Positions 52,701-60,743 of a DNA stretch of 64,000 nt are shown here, piece by piece. Under the pieces are notes generated by a model that saw only the letters and a list, made by a program, of their open reading frames with translations, was not told where the DNA came from and searched no databases. The translations under genes and the position numbers were made by a program. The stretch is taken from positions 295,929-359,928 of the forward strand of contig NZ_JAGQBB010000001.1 of assembly GCF_024345415.1 (NCBI RefSeq), written 5' to 3'. Origin of the DNA: Synechococcus sp. Tobar12-5m-g. Its GTDB lineage: Bacteria > Cyanobacteriota > Cyanobacteriia > PCC-6307 > Cyanobiaceae. Numbering within the stretch: position 1 is the first letter of the stretch; each line of letters opens with the position of its first letter.

Positions 52701-53049
52701 GGAGGTCAACGGGCAGACCTTCGGCCCCACCGACCGGGTGGACCTGGCCGCCCAGGCCCCCGGTGACACCCTGGTGAGCAGCTACAGGCTTGGCAGCCTG
52801 GAGGAGCTGAAGCGGTTCCTCACCAACTACGACGCGGCCATCCAGAGCTGCCGGATCACGGGGCTGCAACCGGTGCGCCGGCTCTGCCAGCTCGACACCC
52901 TCTGGAGCGATGTGGACACGGAGGTGCGCTCCCTTTGCCTCGAACGCCAGGGCTGCGAACTGGCCGAGCTGGAGCCGGAACCCGGCTTCATCCTCGGCTT
53001 GCGTGCCCTCACCAACACCCTCGGCCGCCAGTGGGCCGAGCGGTTCTGA
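49780..53049 (+). CDS. Large protein with C-terminal actin/Hsp70-like ATPase domain
   Basis: A 1089-residue protein in two parts. Residues 544-1089 form an actin/Hsp70-superfamily ATPase: phosphate 1 VGIDFGTSFTNFF (about 545), phosphate 2 CLDVGGGTTDLSIW (about 752) and an adenosine-type VYLGGNGGRLINWL (about 892). Residues 1-540 form an N-terminal region with no recognised family, rich in Leu, Pro and Trp. A Pro run (VEPPPPPSG) links the two halves. It lacks the DnaK substrate domain. It sits between the tubulin-like gene and the coiled-coil anchor gene. Confidence 0.78.
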   Translation: MATSDIVQHPWFPKTDPPLGGGAAAGVWQGREQHSLGELAKRLVYEVANSQVNALPSPWSRALQFEQAVLNSRYPTRAALLAELFGCLASVGLWDMVGLKLEAERVFLPDLAAIEDGAVGPFARSLQSAAPNPSQALYQLADGSHPWHQLYVLRLNGQLIGFTSPATLLCPAVHLAGPIPGMNWAANGRFSSPVPFLGGQQKQALADWITHLGDGLLSSPERPNPAMVNQLAAVLQGFATELSGGRSGPAVFSEARVPNLPPKPTALALLARPAQGGSSPSQATLALGDRRQRPLPNTPTRPVVLLDPQMPNRLGLPASEISLYKAATLESVGQSKAQLEMKYGQEIEVITPDDLFLEAIHLLAGEGALLHSWLPRKLEGQPRINGTAVTPLLPLRERVRDLFSSAELRRACSLRLSTGGSAIEVTLQLPLVGQVEPYPISRSFALQEQNLIAEDLPVVSLWPNIDDSRWSQFVVFCEDSSTGLTVDGFADYQRQFGRDAGQAVKYFSTNRFPDLIKMIERGQERGLIPVEPPPPPSGQAGEWKVGIDFGTSFTNFFMDEGGGTPVLKPLDTRVIPLTLAQKETRQTLLSQYFIPEDMLPRGQNPPTATALSLRGWQEAPGAVPELFHEARLKVPTPGEFGGAELRTGFKWRQLQYQKPYLKELALLISANAAAAGASAMAWSVSYPSAFSPNEVQNYRRLWSDLCQELGSSTGMPHSLAVGGGEGGLQTEAVAFASYFGNYLGRQMVHTACLDVGGGTTDLSIWQENTLTHQVSVPYAGRQICSQLLQRKPSFLKWLFPPSLTADISNDEARARQDRNFTSRLDNIMRYGSEDLLSERLPVLRGENSAQLEQFISLLALSFGGLYHYLGTILRGLDGESRLLRSTPMPVYLGGNGGRLINWLDQSCRFSPGCEADQLMERLQQLSAGFAPGPAATTLSDAYKNETACGLISTGVNLKGDFDPRDELMFSGEQLEVNGQTFGPTDRVDLAAQAPGDTLVSSYRLGSLEELKRFLTNYDAAIQSCRITGLQPVRRLCQLDTLWSDVDTEVRSLCLERQGCELAELEPEPGFILGLRALTNTLGRQWAERF

Positions 53050-53057
53050 GCACTCCA

Positions 53058-53774
53058 ATGGCCCCCGTCCTGCAGCCACTGTTCATCGGAGGACTGGGCC
53101 TGCTCTTCGGCCTCGCGGCCCTGGCTTGGGCCTATGTCCTGGCCAAGCGGATCGGCAAACTGCGCTACCGCCTCGCGAACCTGGAGCGCCAGGCCTCCGC
53201 CAGGGGCCAGGAGGGGCTCGGCCTGACCCAGGAGTTGAGCCAACTGAAGGCCGAGCTGGCCCAGCTCCGCTTCAGCCAGGGCAGCCAGAGCGCGGCGGTC
53301 TTGCCTGCGGTTTCTCCCACCGTTCCGCCAAACACCTTTCCTGCACCGTTGCAGGCAGTGCCCCGGCCTGAGCCGCCCATCCCCGCCCCGGCCGCTGCCG
53401 AGCCTGGGATCGACAGCCTGATCGCGGCGATCAACCGGGGCGACAAGGTCGCCATCCGGGAGGCCAGCCCCGCCGAGCTCAACATCACCCGGGCATCGGA
53501 AGATGCGATCCAGATGGGGCGCTCCCTGCCCACCGGCCTGGAGGTGGTCAGCGGCGGCGGCAGCTACCTCCATGTCCAGCTGGGTGGAGAAGACTGGCTG
53601 CTGCCCACGGAGCGCACCCTGGAGGGATTCCGCACCCATCAACCAGCGAAGGGAATCTTCCTGTTCCGGCCCCATGCGGCGGCCTCGGCCCAGGTCGTCC
53701 AGGCGGCCCGACTGGAAACCGAAGGCGATCAGTGGCGGGTCAGCGAGCTCGGCGAGATCCACTACCCCGGCTGA
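53058..53774 (+). CDS. Membrane-anchored coiled-coil protein, last gene of the operon
   Basis: A 238-residue protein. Residues 7-29 (LFIGGLGLLFGLAALAWAYVLA) are a membrane helix. A coiled coil follows (KRIGKLRYRLANLERQAS, then LSQLKAELAQLRFSQ). A Pro-rich linker of about 40 residues leads to a C-terminal domain, IDSLIAAINRGDKVAIREASPAEL through GSYLHVQLGGEDWLLP. The start codon ATG 53058 is 8 bases after the upstream stop. The 3' end overlaps the convergent gene at 53762 by 13 bases. No family recognised. Confidence 0.68.
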   Translation: MAPVLQPLFIGGLGLLFGLAALAWAYVLAKRIGKLRYRLANLERQASARGQEGLGLTQELSQLKAELAQLRFSQGSQSAAVLPAVSPTVPPNTFPAPLQAVPRPEPPIPAPAAAEPGIDSLIAAINRGDKVAIREASPAELNITRASEDAIQMGRSLPTGLEVVSGGGSYLHVQLGGEDWLLPTERTLEGFRTHQPAKGIFLFRPHAAASAQVVQAARLETEGDQWRVSELGEIHYPG

Positions 53775-54493
53775 CCTCCCCCCTCCTCCAACCGGGCCAG
53801 GCGCGCTTCGAGGTCAGCGAGGAGCTGGGCCGTGTTTTGCCGCAGGGGATCCGGGATCACGCTCAGCTTGCCCCGGTCCTGCAGGGTCCAGCGCCGGCCA
53901 TGCTGCACCGCCAGGGCGGTGGCGGGCTGGTGCAGGTGCAGGGTGGCCGGAAGGGCCGCGGCCCCCTCGATCTCAAACAGCCGCTCCAGTGACTGCACCT
54001 GGGCGCGCCGCTCCAGGCTGCCGGGGCGGGGCAGCAGCAGCCAGGGTCCGACCACCATCTCCACGGCCCAGGTGGTGCCCTGGGGGAACACCTCCAGCTC
54101 CACCTGATCGGTCTCCCCGCTCAGGGTGCGACCGCTCAAGGAACAGGGGCGGCAGAACGGCTCCAGCAGGATTGGCGTGCTGAGGTAGGTGTCGATCAGC
54201 TGGGAGATGGGGAGGTTCAGCGCCGGTACCGGGGCCGGCTCGAGGCCCCGGCCGCTCGGCGGGGGCGGAGCGGCCGGGGTGGTGCCGGCGGGGCCGTCGT
54301 TGGCGCCACCGCCGCCCCGATCGGCTTCGACCCTCTCGAGCCGGCCGGCCAGATCGGCGATGTCCGCTTCCACCGCCTCGAAGCTTCGCTCCAGCCTGGT
54401 GTTCGTTTCTCGGAAGCGGTCACTGAGTTGGCGCACGCTCTTGAGCAGGAACTTCACCGACTCGACGATCTGGGCCGGGTCTGCCTGGGTCAT
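53762..54493 (-). CDS. Coiled-coil protein convergent with the tubulin/actin operon
   Basis: A 243-residue protein with an N-terminal coiled coil (VKFLLKSVRQLSDRFRETNTRLERSFEAVEADIADLAGRL). A Gly/Pro-rich linker of about 40 residues and a C-terminal domain follow, with beta-rich stretches (TWAVEMVVGPWLLLP) and a helical end. Two close cysteines are in FCRPCSL. ATG 54493 is preferred to TTG 54541. No family recognised. Its 3' end overlaps that of the membrane-anchored coiled-coil gene, which may mean the two are functionally linked or simply packed. Confidence 0.6.
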   Translation of the reverse strand: MTQADPAQIVESVKFLLKSVRQLSDRFRETNTRLERSFEAVEADIADLAGRLERVEADRGGGGANDGPAGTTPAAPPPPSGRGLEPAPVPALNLPISQLIDTYLSTPILLEPFCRPCSLSGRTLSGETDQVELEVFPQGTTWAVEMVVGPWLLLPRPGSLERRAQVQSLERLFEIEGAAALPATLHLHQPATALAVQHGRRWTLQDRGKLSVIPDPLRQNTAQLLADLEARLARLEEGGGQPG

Positions 54494-54713
54494 GGCATCA
54501 GCGCCGCCACGGCCGCTGGGGGAGGGCAGTGGGCCTGACAAAGGGCCTGACAGCCAGGCTGAAAGCGTTGCAAGCGGTGATCATCCGACTGGCTCAGGAG
54601 GACAACCGGATCGATCCTAAGCAGCGGCCCCGGGCGGGCTGGGCGCCACGACTTTTCGGGGACGACTCCGTTACGATCGACACAAGCCCATCGCGCTCCA
54701 CGGGGACCCTGCC

Positions 54714-55673
54714 ATGCCGATCACGATCGAAGAAGCCCGCGGCATTTTTCCTTCCACCCTGGCTGCGGATGTCGTGCCAGCCACGATCGCCCGGTTCGAG
54801 CAGCTCAGCGCGGAGGATCAGCTGGCCCTGATCTGGTACGCCTACCTGGAGATGGGAAAAACGATCACCATCGCGGCTCCAGGGGCCGCCCGCATGCAGT
54901 TCGCCGAACCCACGCTGAATCAGATCCGCCAGATGAGCTTCGCGGATCAGTCCCAGGTGATGTGCGATCTGGCCAACCGGGTGGACACCGCCGTGTCGCG
55001 CATTTACTCGGTCTGGTCTCCCAATATCAAGCTGGGCTTCTGGTACAAGCTGGGCGAATGGATGGAGGAGGGGATCGTCGCTCCGATTCCCGAGGGTTAT
55101 CAGCTCTCCGCCAACGCGGCCGCAATTCTCGATGCGATCAAGCGCTTGGAGGGCGGCCAGCAGATCACCGTTCTGCGCAACGCCGTCGTCAACATGGGCT
55201 TCGATCCCAAGAAACTCGAAGCCGCCGAACGCATTGCCGAGCCGGTAGTGCCACCCACGGAAGCTTCCCAGCGCAGCGCAGTGACGATCGGGAATGTGAG
55301 CAACACCACGGTGCTCTCGTATATGAACCTGCTCAATGCCAACGATTTCGATGCCCTGATCGAGCTGTTCCTGCCGGACGCTGCCCTTCAGCCTCCCTTC
55401 CAGCGGCCGATCATCGGCAAGGAGGCCGTTCTGCGCTTTTTCCGGGAGGATTGCCAGAATCTCAAGCTGATTCCCGAACAGGGAGTCACCGAGCCTGCCG
55501 ACGACGGCTTCACCCAGATCAAGGTGACCGGAAAGGTTCAGACCCCCTGGTTCGGTGCCGGCGTGGGCATGAATGTGGCCTGGCGGTTTCTACTCAACCC
55601 CGAAAACAAGATCTTCTTCGTGGCCATCGACCTGCTGGCCTCCCCCAAGGAACTTCTTAACTTCATTCGCTGA
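54714..55673 (+). CDS. ocp: Orange carotenoid protein
   Basis: OCP binds a ketocarotenoid and, when activated by blue-green light, quenches excitation energy in the phycobilisome. The 319-residue protein has the helical N-terminal domain, with carotenoid-lining residues Trp41, Tyr44 and Trp110, and Arg155 for the inter-domain salt bridge. The C-terminal NTF2-like domain has Tyr203 and Trp290, equivalent to Tyr201 and Trp288 of Synechocystis OCP. The linker is two residues longer. crtW and frp follow on the same strand. Confidence 0.96.
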   Translation: MPITIEEARGIFPSTLAADVVPATIARFEQLSAEDQLALIWYAYLEMGKTITIAAPGAARMQFAEPTLNQIRQMSFADQSQVMCDLANRVDTAVSRIYSVWSPNIKLGFWYKLGEWMEEGIVAPIPEGYQLSANAAAILDAIKRLEGGQQITVLRNAVVNMGFDPKKLEAAERIAEPVVPPTEASQRSAVTIGNVSNTTVLSYMNLLNANDFDALIELFLPDAALQPPFQRPIIGKEAVLRFFREDCQNLKLIPEQGVTEPADDGFTQIKVTGKVQTPWFGAGVGMNVAWRFLLNPENKIFFVAIDLLASPKELLNFIR

Positions 55674-55725
55674 GCACGTCTGTCCATCGACGGCTTCGTG
55701 CTGACGGCAGACGGCGGCAGCCCTG

Positions 55726-56514
55726 ATGAGCAAACGGAGAACAGTTGAAGTTCTGGCGCCAGGGCCATGGCTGGCCCTGGCCATCATGGCCCTGTGGCTC
55801 TCCAGTCTTCTGCTGATCGGCTGGCTTGATCCGTTCGGCAGCCGGTGGGGGGGAGGCCCTCCGGGCGTTATCGGAATGATTCTGGTCATCCTGATCCGCA
55901 CCTTTCTGCAGACCGGATTGTTCATCGTCGCCCATGACGCCATGCACGGCTGCCTGCTGCCTGGGAATCTTCGCTGCAACACCCTTCTGGGCAGGATTGC
56001 GCTCGGGCTGTATGCCTGCATTCCCTACCGCCACTGCCGCTCCAACCACATCCGACACCACCGCTCACCCGGTGATCGGAATGATCCTGATTTCCACGAT
56101 GGGCTGCACACCCACCCGCTGTTCTGGTTTTTCAGCTTCATGCGTGGCTATCTTTCCGCCGGCCAGATCCTCTCGCTGCTAGCGATCTGGGGGATCGGCC
56201 TGGCGGCCCTGCACCCCAACACCAGCCACCCGCTCCTGGTGCTGGGGCTGTTCTGGATTCTGCCGTTGGTGTTGAGCTCGGTTCAGCTCTTTCTGTTCGG
56301 CACCTATCTTCCCCACAGGGGTCAATCCGCGCCGCCGGGCAGCTCCCATCAGGTGGGCAGCAGCTCTCTGCCGCCAGCACTGTCCTTGTTGACCTGCTAT
56401 CACTTCGGCTACCACTGGGAACACCACCACTACCCCAATTCGCCTTGGTATTCGCTGCCTTCCCTGCGCAGGCCAGGCCAGGCAGAACGGGGAGCCACGG
56501 CACCCGCCCAGTGA
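55726..56514 (+). CDS. crtW: CrtW-type carotenoid ketolase
   Basis: A membrane di-iron oxygenase that adds keto groups to the beta-rings of carotenoids, giving echinenone or canthaxanthin, ligands of OCP. The 262-residue protein has four hydrophobic segments and histidine clusters VAHDAMHG, NHIRHHRSP and HWEHHHYPNSPW. CrtW fits the size and His pattern better than the unrelated CrtO ketolase. It lies 52 bases after ocp. Ring specificity cannot be read from sequence alone. Confidence 0.9.
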   Translation: MSKRRTVEVLAPGPWLALAIMALWLSSLLLIGWLDPFGSRWGGGPPGVIGMILVILIRTFLQTGLFIVAHDAMHGCLLPGNLRCNTLLGRIALGLYACIPYRHCRSNHIRHHRSPGDRNDPDFHDGLHTHPLFWFFSFMRGYLSAGQILSLLAIWGIGLAALHPNTSHPLLVLGLFWILPLVLSSVQLFLFGTYLPHRGQSAPPGSSHQVGSSSLPPALSLLTCYHFGYHWEHHHYPNSPWYSLPSLRRPGQAERGATAPAQ

Positions 56515-56576
56515 TTCGCGGTGCCCCTGTGGCGGGTGTTAGGGTCGAAAGACACTGAACTGTTGATTTAACGCGC

Positions 56577-56903
56577 GTGGAAACAGGCCACACCGGCTGG
56601 AGCCCAGAAGAACGGCACCTTGCCAAACAAGCTGTCGATCTTGCTTATGAGCGTGAGGTCTCCTCACTGATCACGGCTCTCCACCACAAAATCAGCGAAG
56701 TCAGTTGCCCTGGTGATGTCTGGAACCTGCACGATTACCTGAGCGCCAAGCGCCATGAGATGGATGGAAAGTTCGACCTCCGCGATTCTTCCCTCCTCTT
56801 CGTCTTCGCCACACTCGTGAAGGATGGCTTGCTCTCGGTGGGGGAGCTCGATGGGCTCGACCGTGAGAAAGTGGTCAAGATCACGGCTCTGGCCCGCATG
56901 TAG
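56577..56903 (+). CDS. frp: Fluorescence recovery protein
   Basis: FRP binds active OCP and speeds its return to the resting orange form. The 108-residue protein has the FRP core VWNLHDYLSAKRHEMDGKFD, with Trp49, His52, Asp53 and Arg59 equivalent to the active residues Trp50, His53, Asp54 and Arg60 of Synechocystis FRP, followed by LLFVFATLVKDGLL. The start is GTG at 56577. Together with ocp and crtW it makes a compact photoprotection module. Its 3' end overlaps the YciI-like gene by 23 bases. Confidence 0.95.
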   Translation: METGHTGWSPEERHLAKQAVDLAYEREVSSLITALHHKISEVSCPGDVWNLHDYLSAKRHEMDGKFDLRDSSLLFVFATLVKDGLLSVGELDGLDREKVVKITALARM

Positions 56904-57246
56904 CCCCGCCTGTCGTGGACTCCGCCCCCGGCCCTGTCGGCGGCCCATCACCACGCAGTTCGCCGGCCACGATGCGCCACTCGTGCAGCACCCAGCGGAC
57001 GCAGCCCGTCTGGATCAGCGGGTCGCCGAGCACGATCGCCTCGGCTTCGGCGCGGTCCCGGGCCACAAAGAGCAGCATGCCGCCGGCTCCTGCCCGGTTC
57101 ATCCCCTTGCGTTCTCCCCAGTAGCCCGTGCTGGGGCGGTGTCCCAACTGCTCCAACCGCTGGATCCAGGCCAGATGGGCGTGAAGATGGGTATCGAAGC
57201 GGCTGCGGTCCACCACCCCCTCCTCCAGCTTCACGAACCACGGCAT
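56881..57246 (-). CDS. YciI-like protein
   Basis: A 121-residue protein with the YCII-related ferredoxin-like fold: MPWFVKLEEGVVDRSRFDTHLHAHLAWIQ, then MLLFVARDRAEAEAIVLGDPLIQTGCVRWVLHEWRIV. ATG 57246 gives the family-like start; an upstream TTG-type extension is less likely. The last 30 residues are Gly/Pro-rich. Function is unknown. It is divergent from the decarboxylase-like gene at 57300 and converges with frp. Confidence 0.78.
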   Translation of the reverse strand: MPWFVKLEEGVVDRSRFDTHLHAHLAWIQRLEQLGHRPSTGYWGERKGMNRAGAGGMLLFVARDRAEAEAIVLGDPLIQTGCVRWVLHEWRIVAGELRGDGPPTGPGAESTTGGATCGPEP

Positions 57247-57299
57247 GGCACCCAATCCCGCCCGGATCCCATCTTGAACCGTAACCACGCCGCCGCTTG

Positions 57300-58412
57300 A
57301 TGGTGACCCTCTCGATCGCCAACACCATCACGGATCTGATCCAGGGCGATGTGAAGGAACATCTCCCCCTGGAGCGCATCCCCCTGCAGGGCGATGTGAT
57401 CGGGCTCGGCACGACGAGCAGCCTCGACAACGGCGAACTGACATTCCTCCATAACGGGATGGAGCCGCGGACCCGCCTGTACAAGTGCTCCGCCGGCGAC
57501 GGCAGCATCCGGCCGTTGCAGAGCGGCGATGGCAGCGCCCATTTTCCCTACGTCTGCTTCAGCGGCGATGCCACCGCCCTGCGCCATCCGGTGGACGCAG
57601 CCACCCTGGAGGCCGTCGAGGGGCTGCCGCTGCAGCAGCGGATCGGCGCGGCGATCGCCGCCCTGACCAGGGCGGGGCACCTGGCGGAGGCTCCCATCTA
57701 CGGCCTGCGCCTGGCGGTGGAGTGGCACAGCCTGGTGATCACCGTGGCCTCCAAGCTCTGCATGGGGCAACGGCGCCGCAACGCCGCTCCGCAGGATCCC
57801 GCCACCGCCGCCCAGGGGCTCTACGGCAGCCTCCAGCACTACCGGCTGGCCGCGGTGGACCCTGGGGACGCCGAGGATCCAGTCCGCTTCCTCGGCAACA
57901 GCCTCCACTGGGACTGCTGCGGGTTCTGGGACACCCAGGCCGAAACGGGGCGGGTCACCGTGCCCGTGGCTGATGCACCGCTCCACCTGCATGGCTGCAG
58001 CCGTGATCTGCGCCACGGCGGCCACCTGCACCATGAGCATCCCGGCAGCCGGCTACGGCGGCTGGAATCACTGGCGATCTATCCGCTGCAGGAGATCCGG
58101 ATGCTGGGCGCCGACCTGGCGATCGAGCGGCTCCGCTTCGCCGATGGGGTGGTGCACTTCCAAGTCACCAATCGCGGCGGGCTCGATGTGAGCGATCTGG
58201 GGGTGGCCGTGGTGATCGACGACATCTACTCCAGCCACCAGTACCTGCGGCTGCCCTGGCTCGCCGCCGGGGAAACCCTGCCGTTCGCCCTGCCGCTGGC
58301 CGTGCCGACTGGCCGCCATCAGCTGCTGGTGGTAGTGGATCCTGAGCGGGATGTGCTGGAGCCCCGGGCCAGCCAGGCCAACAATGCCGCCACCCTCTCA
58401 ATTGCGGTGTGA
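57300..58412 (+). CDS. Acetolactate-decarboxylase-like protein with CARDB domain
   Basis: A 370-residue protein. The N-terminal 260 residues resemble alpha-acetolactate decarboxylase (BudA/AlsD): GDVIGLGTTSSLDNGELTFL has the conserved Glu, and HLHGCSRDLRHGGHLHH matches the zinc-binding pattern HxH followed by GGH. GFWDT resembles the conserved GFWTP. The C-terminal 90 residues form a CARDB-like beta-sandwich (VVHFQVTNRGGLDVSDLGVAVVI, then NNAATLSI). No signal peptide is seen. The equivalent of the conserved active-site Arg is not obvious, so activity is uncertain. Confidence 0.68.
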   Translation: MVTLSIANTITDLIQGDVKEHLPLERIPLQGDVIGLGTTSSLDNGELTFLHNGMEPRTRLYKCSAGDGSIRPLQSGDGSAHFPYVCFSGDATALRHPVDAATLEAVEGLPLQQRIGAAIAALTRAGHLAEAPIYGLRLAVEWHSLVITVASKLCMGQRRRNAAPQDPATAAQGLYGSLQHYRLAAVDPGDAEDPVRFLGNSLHWDCCGFWDTQAETGRVTVPVADAPLHLHGCSRDLRHGGHLHHEHPGSRLRRLESLAIYPLQEIRMLGADLAIERLRFADGVVHFQVTNRGGLDVSDLGVAVVIDDIYSSHQYLRLPWLAAGETLPFALPLAVPTGRHQLLVVVDPERDVLEPRASQANNAATLSIAV

Positions 58413-58911
58413 GCGGAAGGTGAATGGGGAGTTGGTGAACGGAGAGGGTGGCCTCTGAAACGGCATGCAGAGCCTTTCCTGCGCAGTCGTTTAGAGAGGA
58501 TGGTGGGGGGCGAATACACCACCTCGTACACCATCACTTTTGGTTGCTTTGGAGAGATGGATTGGGATTTCACGGAACGGTACAGAAAAGCCGCTGCCAG
58601 TAAGGCGTGCTTTCGAAGGGTCTTTTGTCCATCCTGCTTGGGGGCCGGAGCTATCGATAGACGCCCCCTGAATCATGCCTGCAGGGGCAAGGCTCAAGGC
58701 CCTCCAACAGTTGATTCCCTAGGCGCTGCAGCCGGCCGCTCATCTATGGATGGCCAACCGGTGCTCGAACACATCCGCAGGACTGCGATCCTCATTGGCA
58801 CTCAAGCAAGCGTTATATACTGCCATTCTTCCCATCGTTCATTTTTCTCGACTTGTGTGTCGCTCAGCCCGAGACTGCTAGGAACAGTAAGCTCGTTGTG
58901 GGCTGGTGGCT
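58413..58911 (+). other. 499-bp interval, no gene supported
   Basis: The only open frame (58500-58931, plus) is Cys/Ser/Arg-rich with no family resemblance and looks spurious. The sequence becomes more A+T-rich from here to the window end. No terminator or RNA gene was recognised. Confidence 0.5.
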
Positions 58912-59566
58912 TCAGAGATCCATTTGTTTGACGTCGGCGGATGAGACCCGTGGTTTGGTCGCGGGAGGTTCAGTGTAAACGGATCCATCGGCCGTGGAAG
59001 AGACGATGATGCTGCCCATGCCGAGGATGCTGCCCTTCCCGATGGCTGTATTCTGCTGAACGGCAGCGCTGATCGCAATGAAGCTGTTGTCTCCCCCCTG
59101 GAGGTTGCCCGCCAAAGAACAAGCAGTCAACAATACCTGACTGCCGACTCGGCAGTGATGACCAATTTGTGCGGACAGCAGCAGCGTGTTGTCAGCGATG
59201 GCGGAGAATAGATGAACACCTGTTCCGTCATCGATAAAGATATTTTCATCGTAAGTTAGATCTGGGCAGACCATTGCCCTGGGTGATATTTAACTAAATA
59301 GGGAGTATCCTTTAAACTTCGAATTTCTGAAGATCTGCTCCCTCACCCAGTTATTGCCGATAGCGATGAAGAGCTGATGGTCATCTGGCGGAAAGGCCTC
59401 CTCCAAACTCTCAGAATCAACAATTGGAATCCCATACAGGCGCTGGCGGGGATCCTGGTTGAAGCTTCATTCGATGCAGAAGGCCTGGATTAGGGACTCC
59501 TCATGCTGAAAAGACGTAAGCAACATAATTGACAAAGGTGCCTGTCCCGAAGATGAGTAACTTCAA
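58912..59566 (-). pseudogene. Decayed NeuD/PglD-type sugar acyltransferase
   Basis: Reading the minus strand from about 59566 gives KLLIFGTGTFVNYVAYVFS, a nucleotide-binding NeuD-type start. A TGA follows and the frame shifts, continuing with PRQRLYGIPIVDSESLEEAFPPDDHQLFIAIGNNWVREQ, then a TAA where a Tyr codon is expected. The frame then runs uninterrupted from ATG 59274 through a left-handed beta-helix (IGHHCRVGSQVLLTACSLAG, AIGKGSILGMGSII) to the stop at 58912. NeuD/PglD enzymes O- or N-acetylate sugars for surface polysaccharides. At least one frameshift and two stops are visible, so the gene is broken. Confidence 0.72.
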
Positions 59567-60743
59567 GCCAGGATCTTTCCGTCACTTCTCAGTCTACACA
59601 GAGATCGTTCCTCTGCATCAGCGGAGGCAGGGACTTCTGCGTCTCGCTTTGTGCTCCAAGGCAGTCGGACCGATCACCATCATGGGAGTTGCGTGGCCAA
59701 TGCCACTTCGGCAGGAACCTGCTGGGAGCAGGAGTCGGCATTGGTCCTATTGCCATGCATGCTCCCTCCAACCCGTTGACGCTTACCGAGCAGATTCCCC
59801 CTCGATCAAGGGAGTTGGTGCCGCTTCGAGTTATTAGTTCATGCCGAGTACCGTCTTGCCAGGCCAAGCTAAAGCTGAAGATCATGCTACGCGGGCATTG
59901 ATTGATTCCTGGCGTTCGAGGCTATCGCCAAAGAAAGTAGGCACAGGTAAACTCTAGCTCATAGCCTGGAGTTTTGGGTAACATGGTAGGCTTTCGAATT
60001 CATTTCTATGGCGTAGTCCTTCTGCTCAACTTACATGGTTGACCCAGCTGTTCGGCCGGTCACATCCACAAGCAGAAACCCTTGGAGGGTCTTGCTGCAG
60101 ATAATGGCTTCCATGGCCTAAGGAGTCTTTAAATCTGGACTATGGGTTCGACGCCTGGTCAACTCATTGATTGAAGGTGAAGGAGGCGTTATCAAACTCT
60201 GCTGTGCGGCAGGCTATCTCATCTGAGGGTAAGAATGACGTTCGGCAAAAGGGCTGAATTCCTCAATGTGGCATCACGCTTAATGGATGGGGATGTCATC
60301 CCAGGCTTGTCACTGATCACTCAGGAGCTTGCTCCTCGACACTTTTTGCACATGCTTACCATCTTCTGCGCTAAACACAAGTTTGATGAGGTGCTTCTCT
60401 TCTCACCTGCGAAGAGCCCCAGCAAATAAGTCAATGGAATGGCAAGAACTGAACCTGCATCCAAACCGTCATTCTATTCGTTCAACGACAGGCAAGGAGG
60501 CCCAACTCCGCACGACTGAATGAGTCGACCCGTTTTCCATCGCTGGCTATTGTTCCAATTCGAAAAGCGTTTTTGCCTATCAAGTTCACTTATCTTTGTG
60601 TTAAGCGTCGACATTCTGGAAGGGTGCCGAAGTTATCCCCTTACTCCTGCACGTACTATCGTTCTAATTCCATTGTCAATGGGGTTGCCTGAATCAGATG
60701 ACCTGCTAAAATTAGTTTCATTAGTTTCTGAAGGCGTTTGGTT
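59567..60743. other. 1.2-kb A+T-richer interval with no intact gene
   Basis: Short frames occur on both strands (e.g. 59689-59901 plus, 60235-60429 plus, 59589-59885 minus), but none resembles a known family and each is broken soon. It probably holds remnants of genes decayed together with the NeuD-type pseudogene. No repeat, tRNA or terminator could be identified. Confidence 0.5.

Noticed and set aside
59689..59901. Fragment with GRNLLGAGVGIGPIA resembling a hexapeptide acyltransferase
   Set aside because: One short stretch only, with no repeated hexapeptides around it; too weak to call.
60235..60429. 64-residue plus-strand frame in the decayed region
   Set aside because: No family resemblance and short; it may be a remnant but cannot be supported as a gene.
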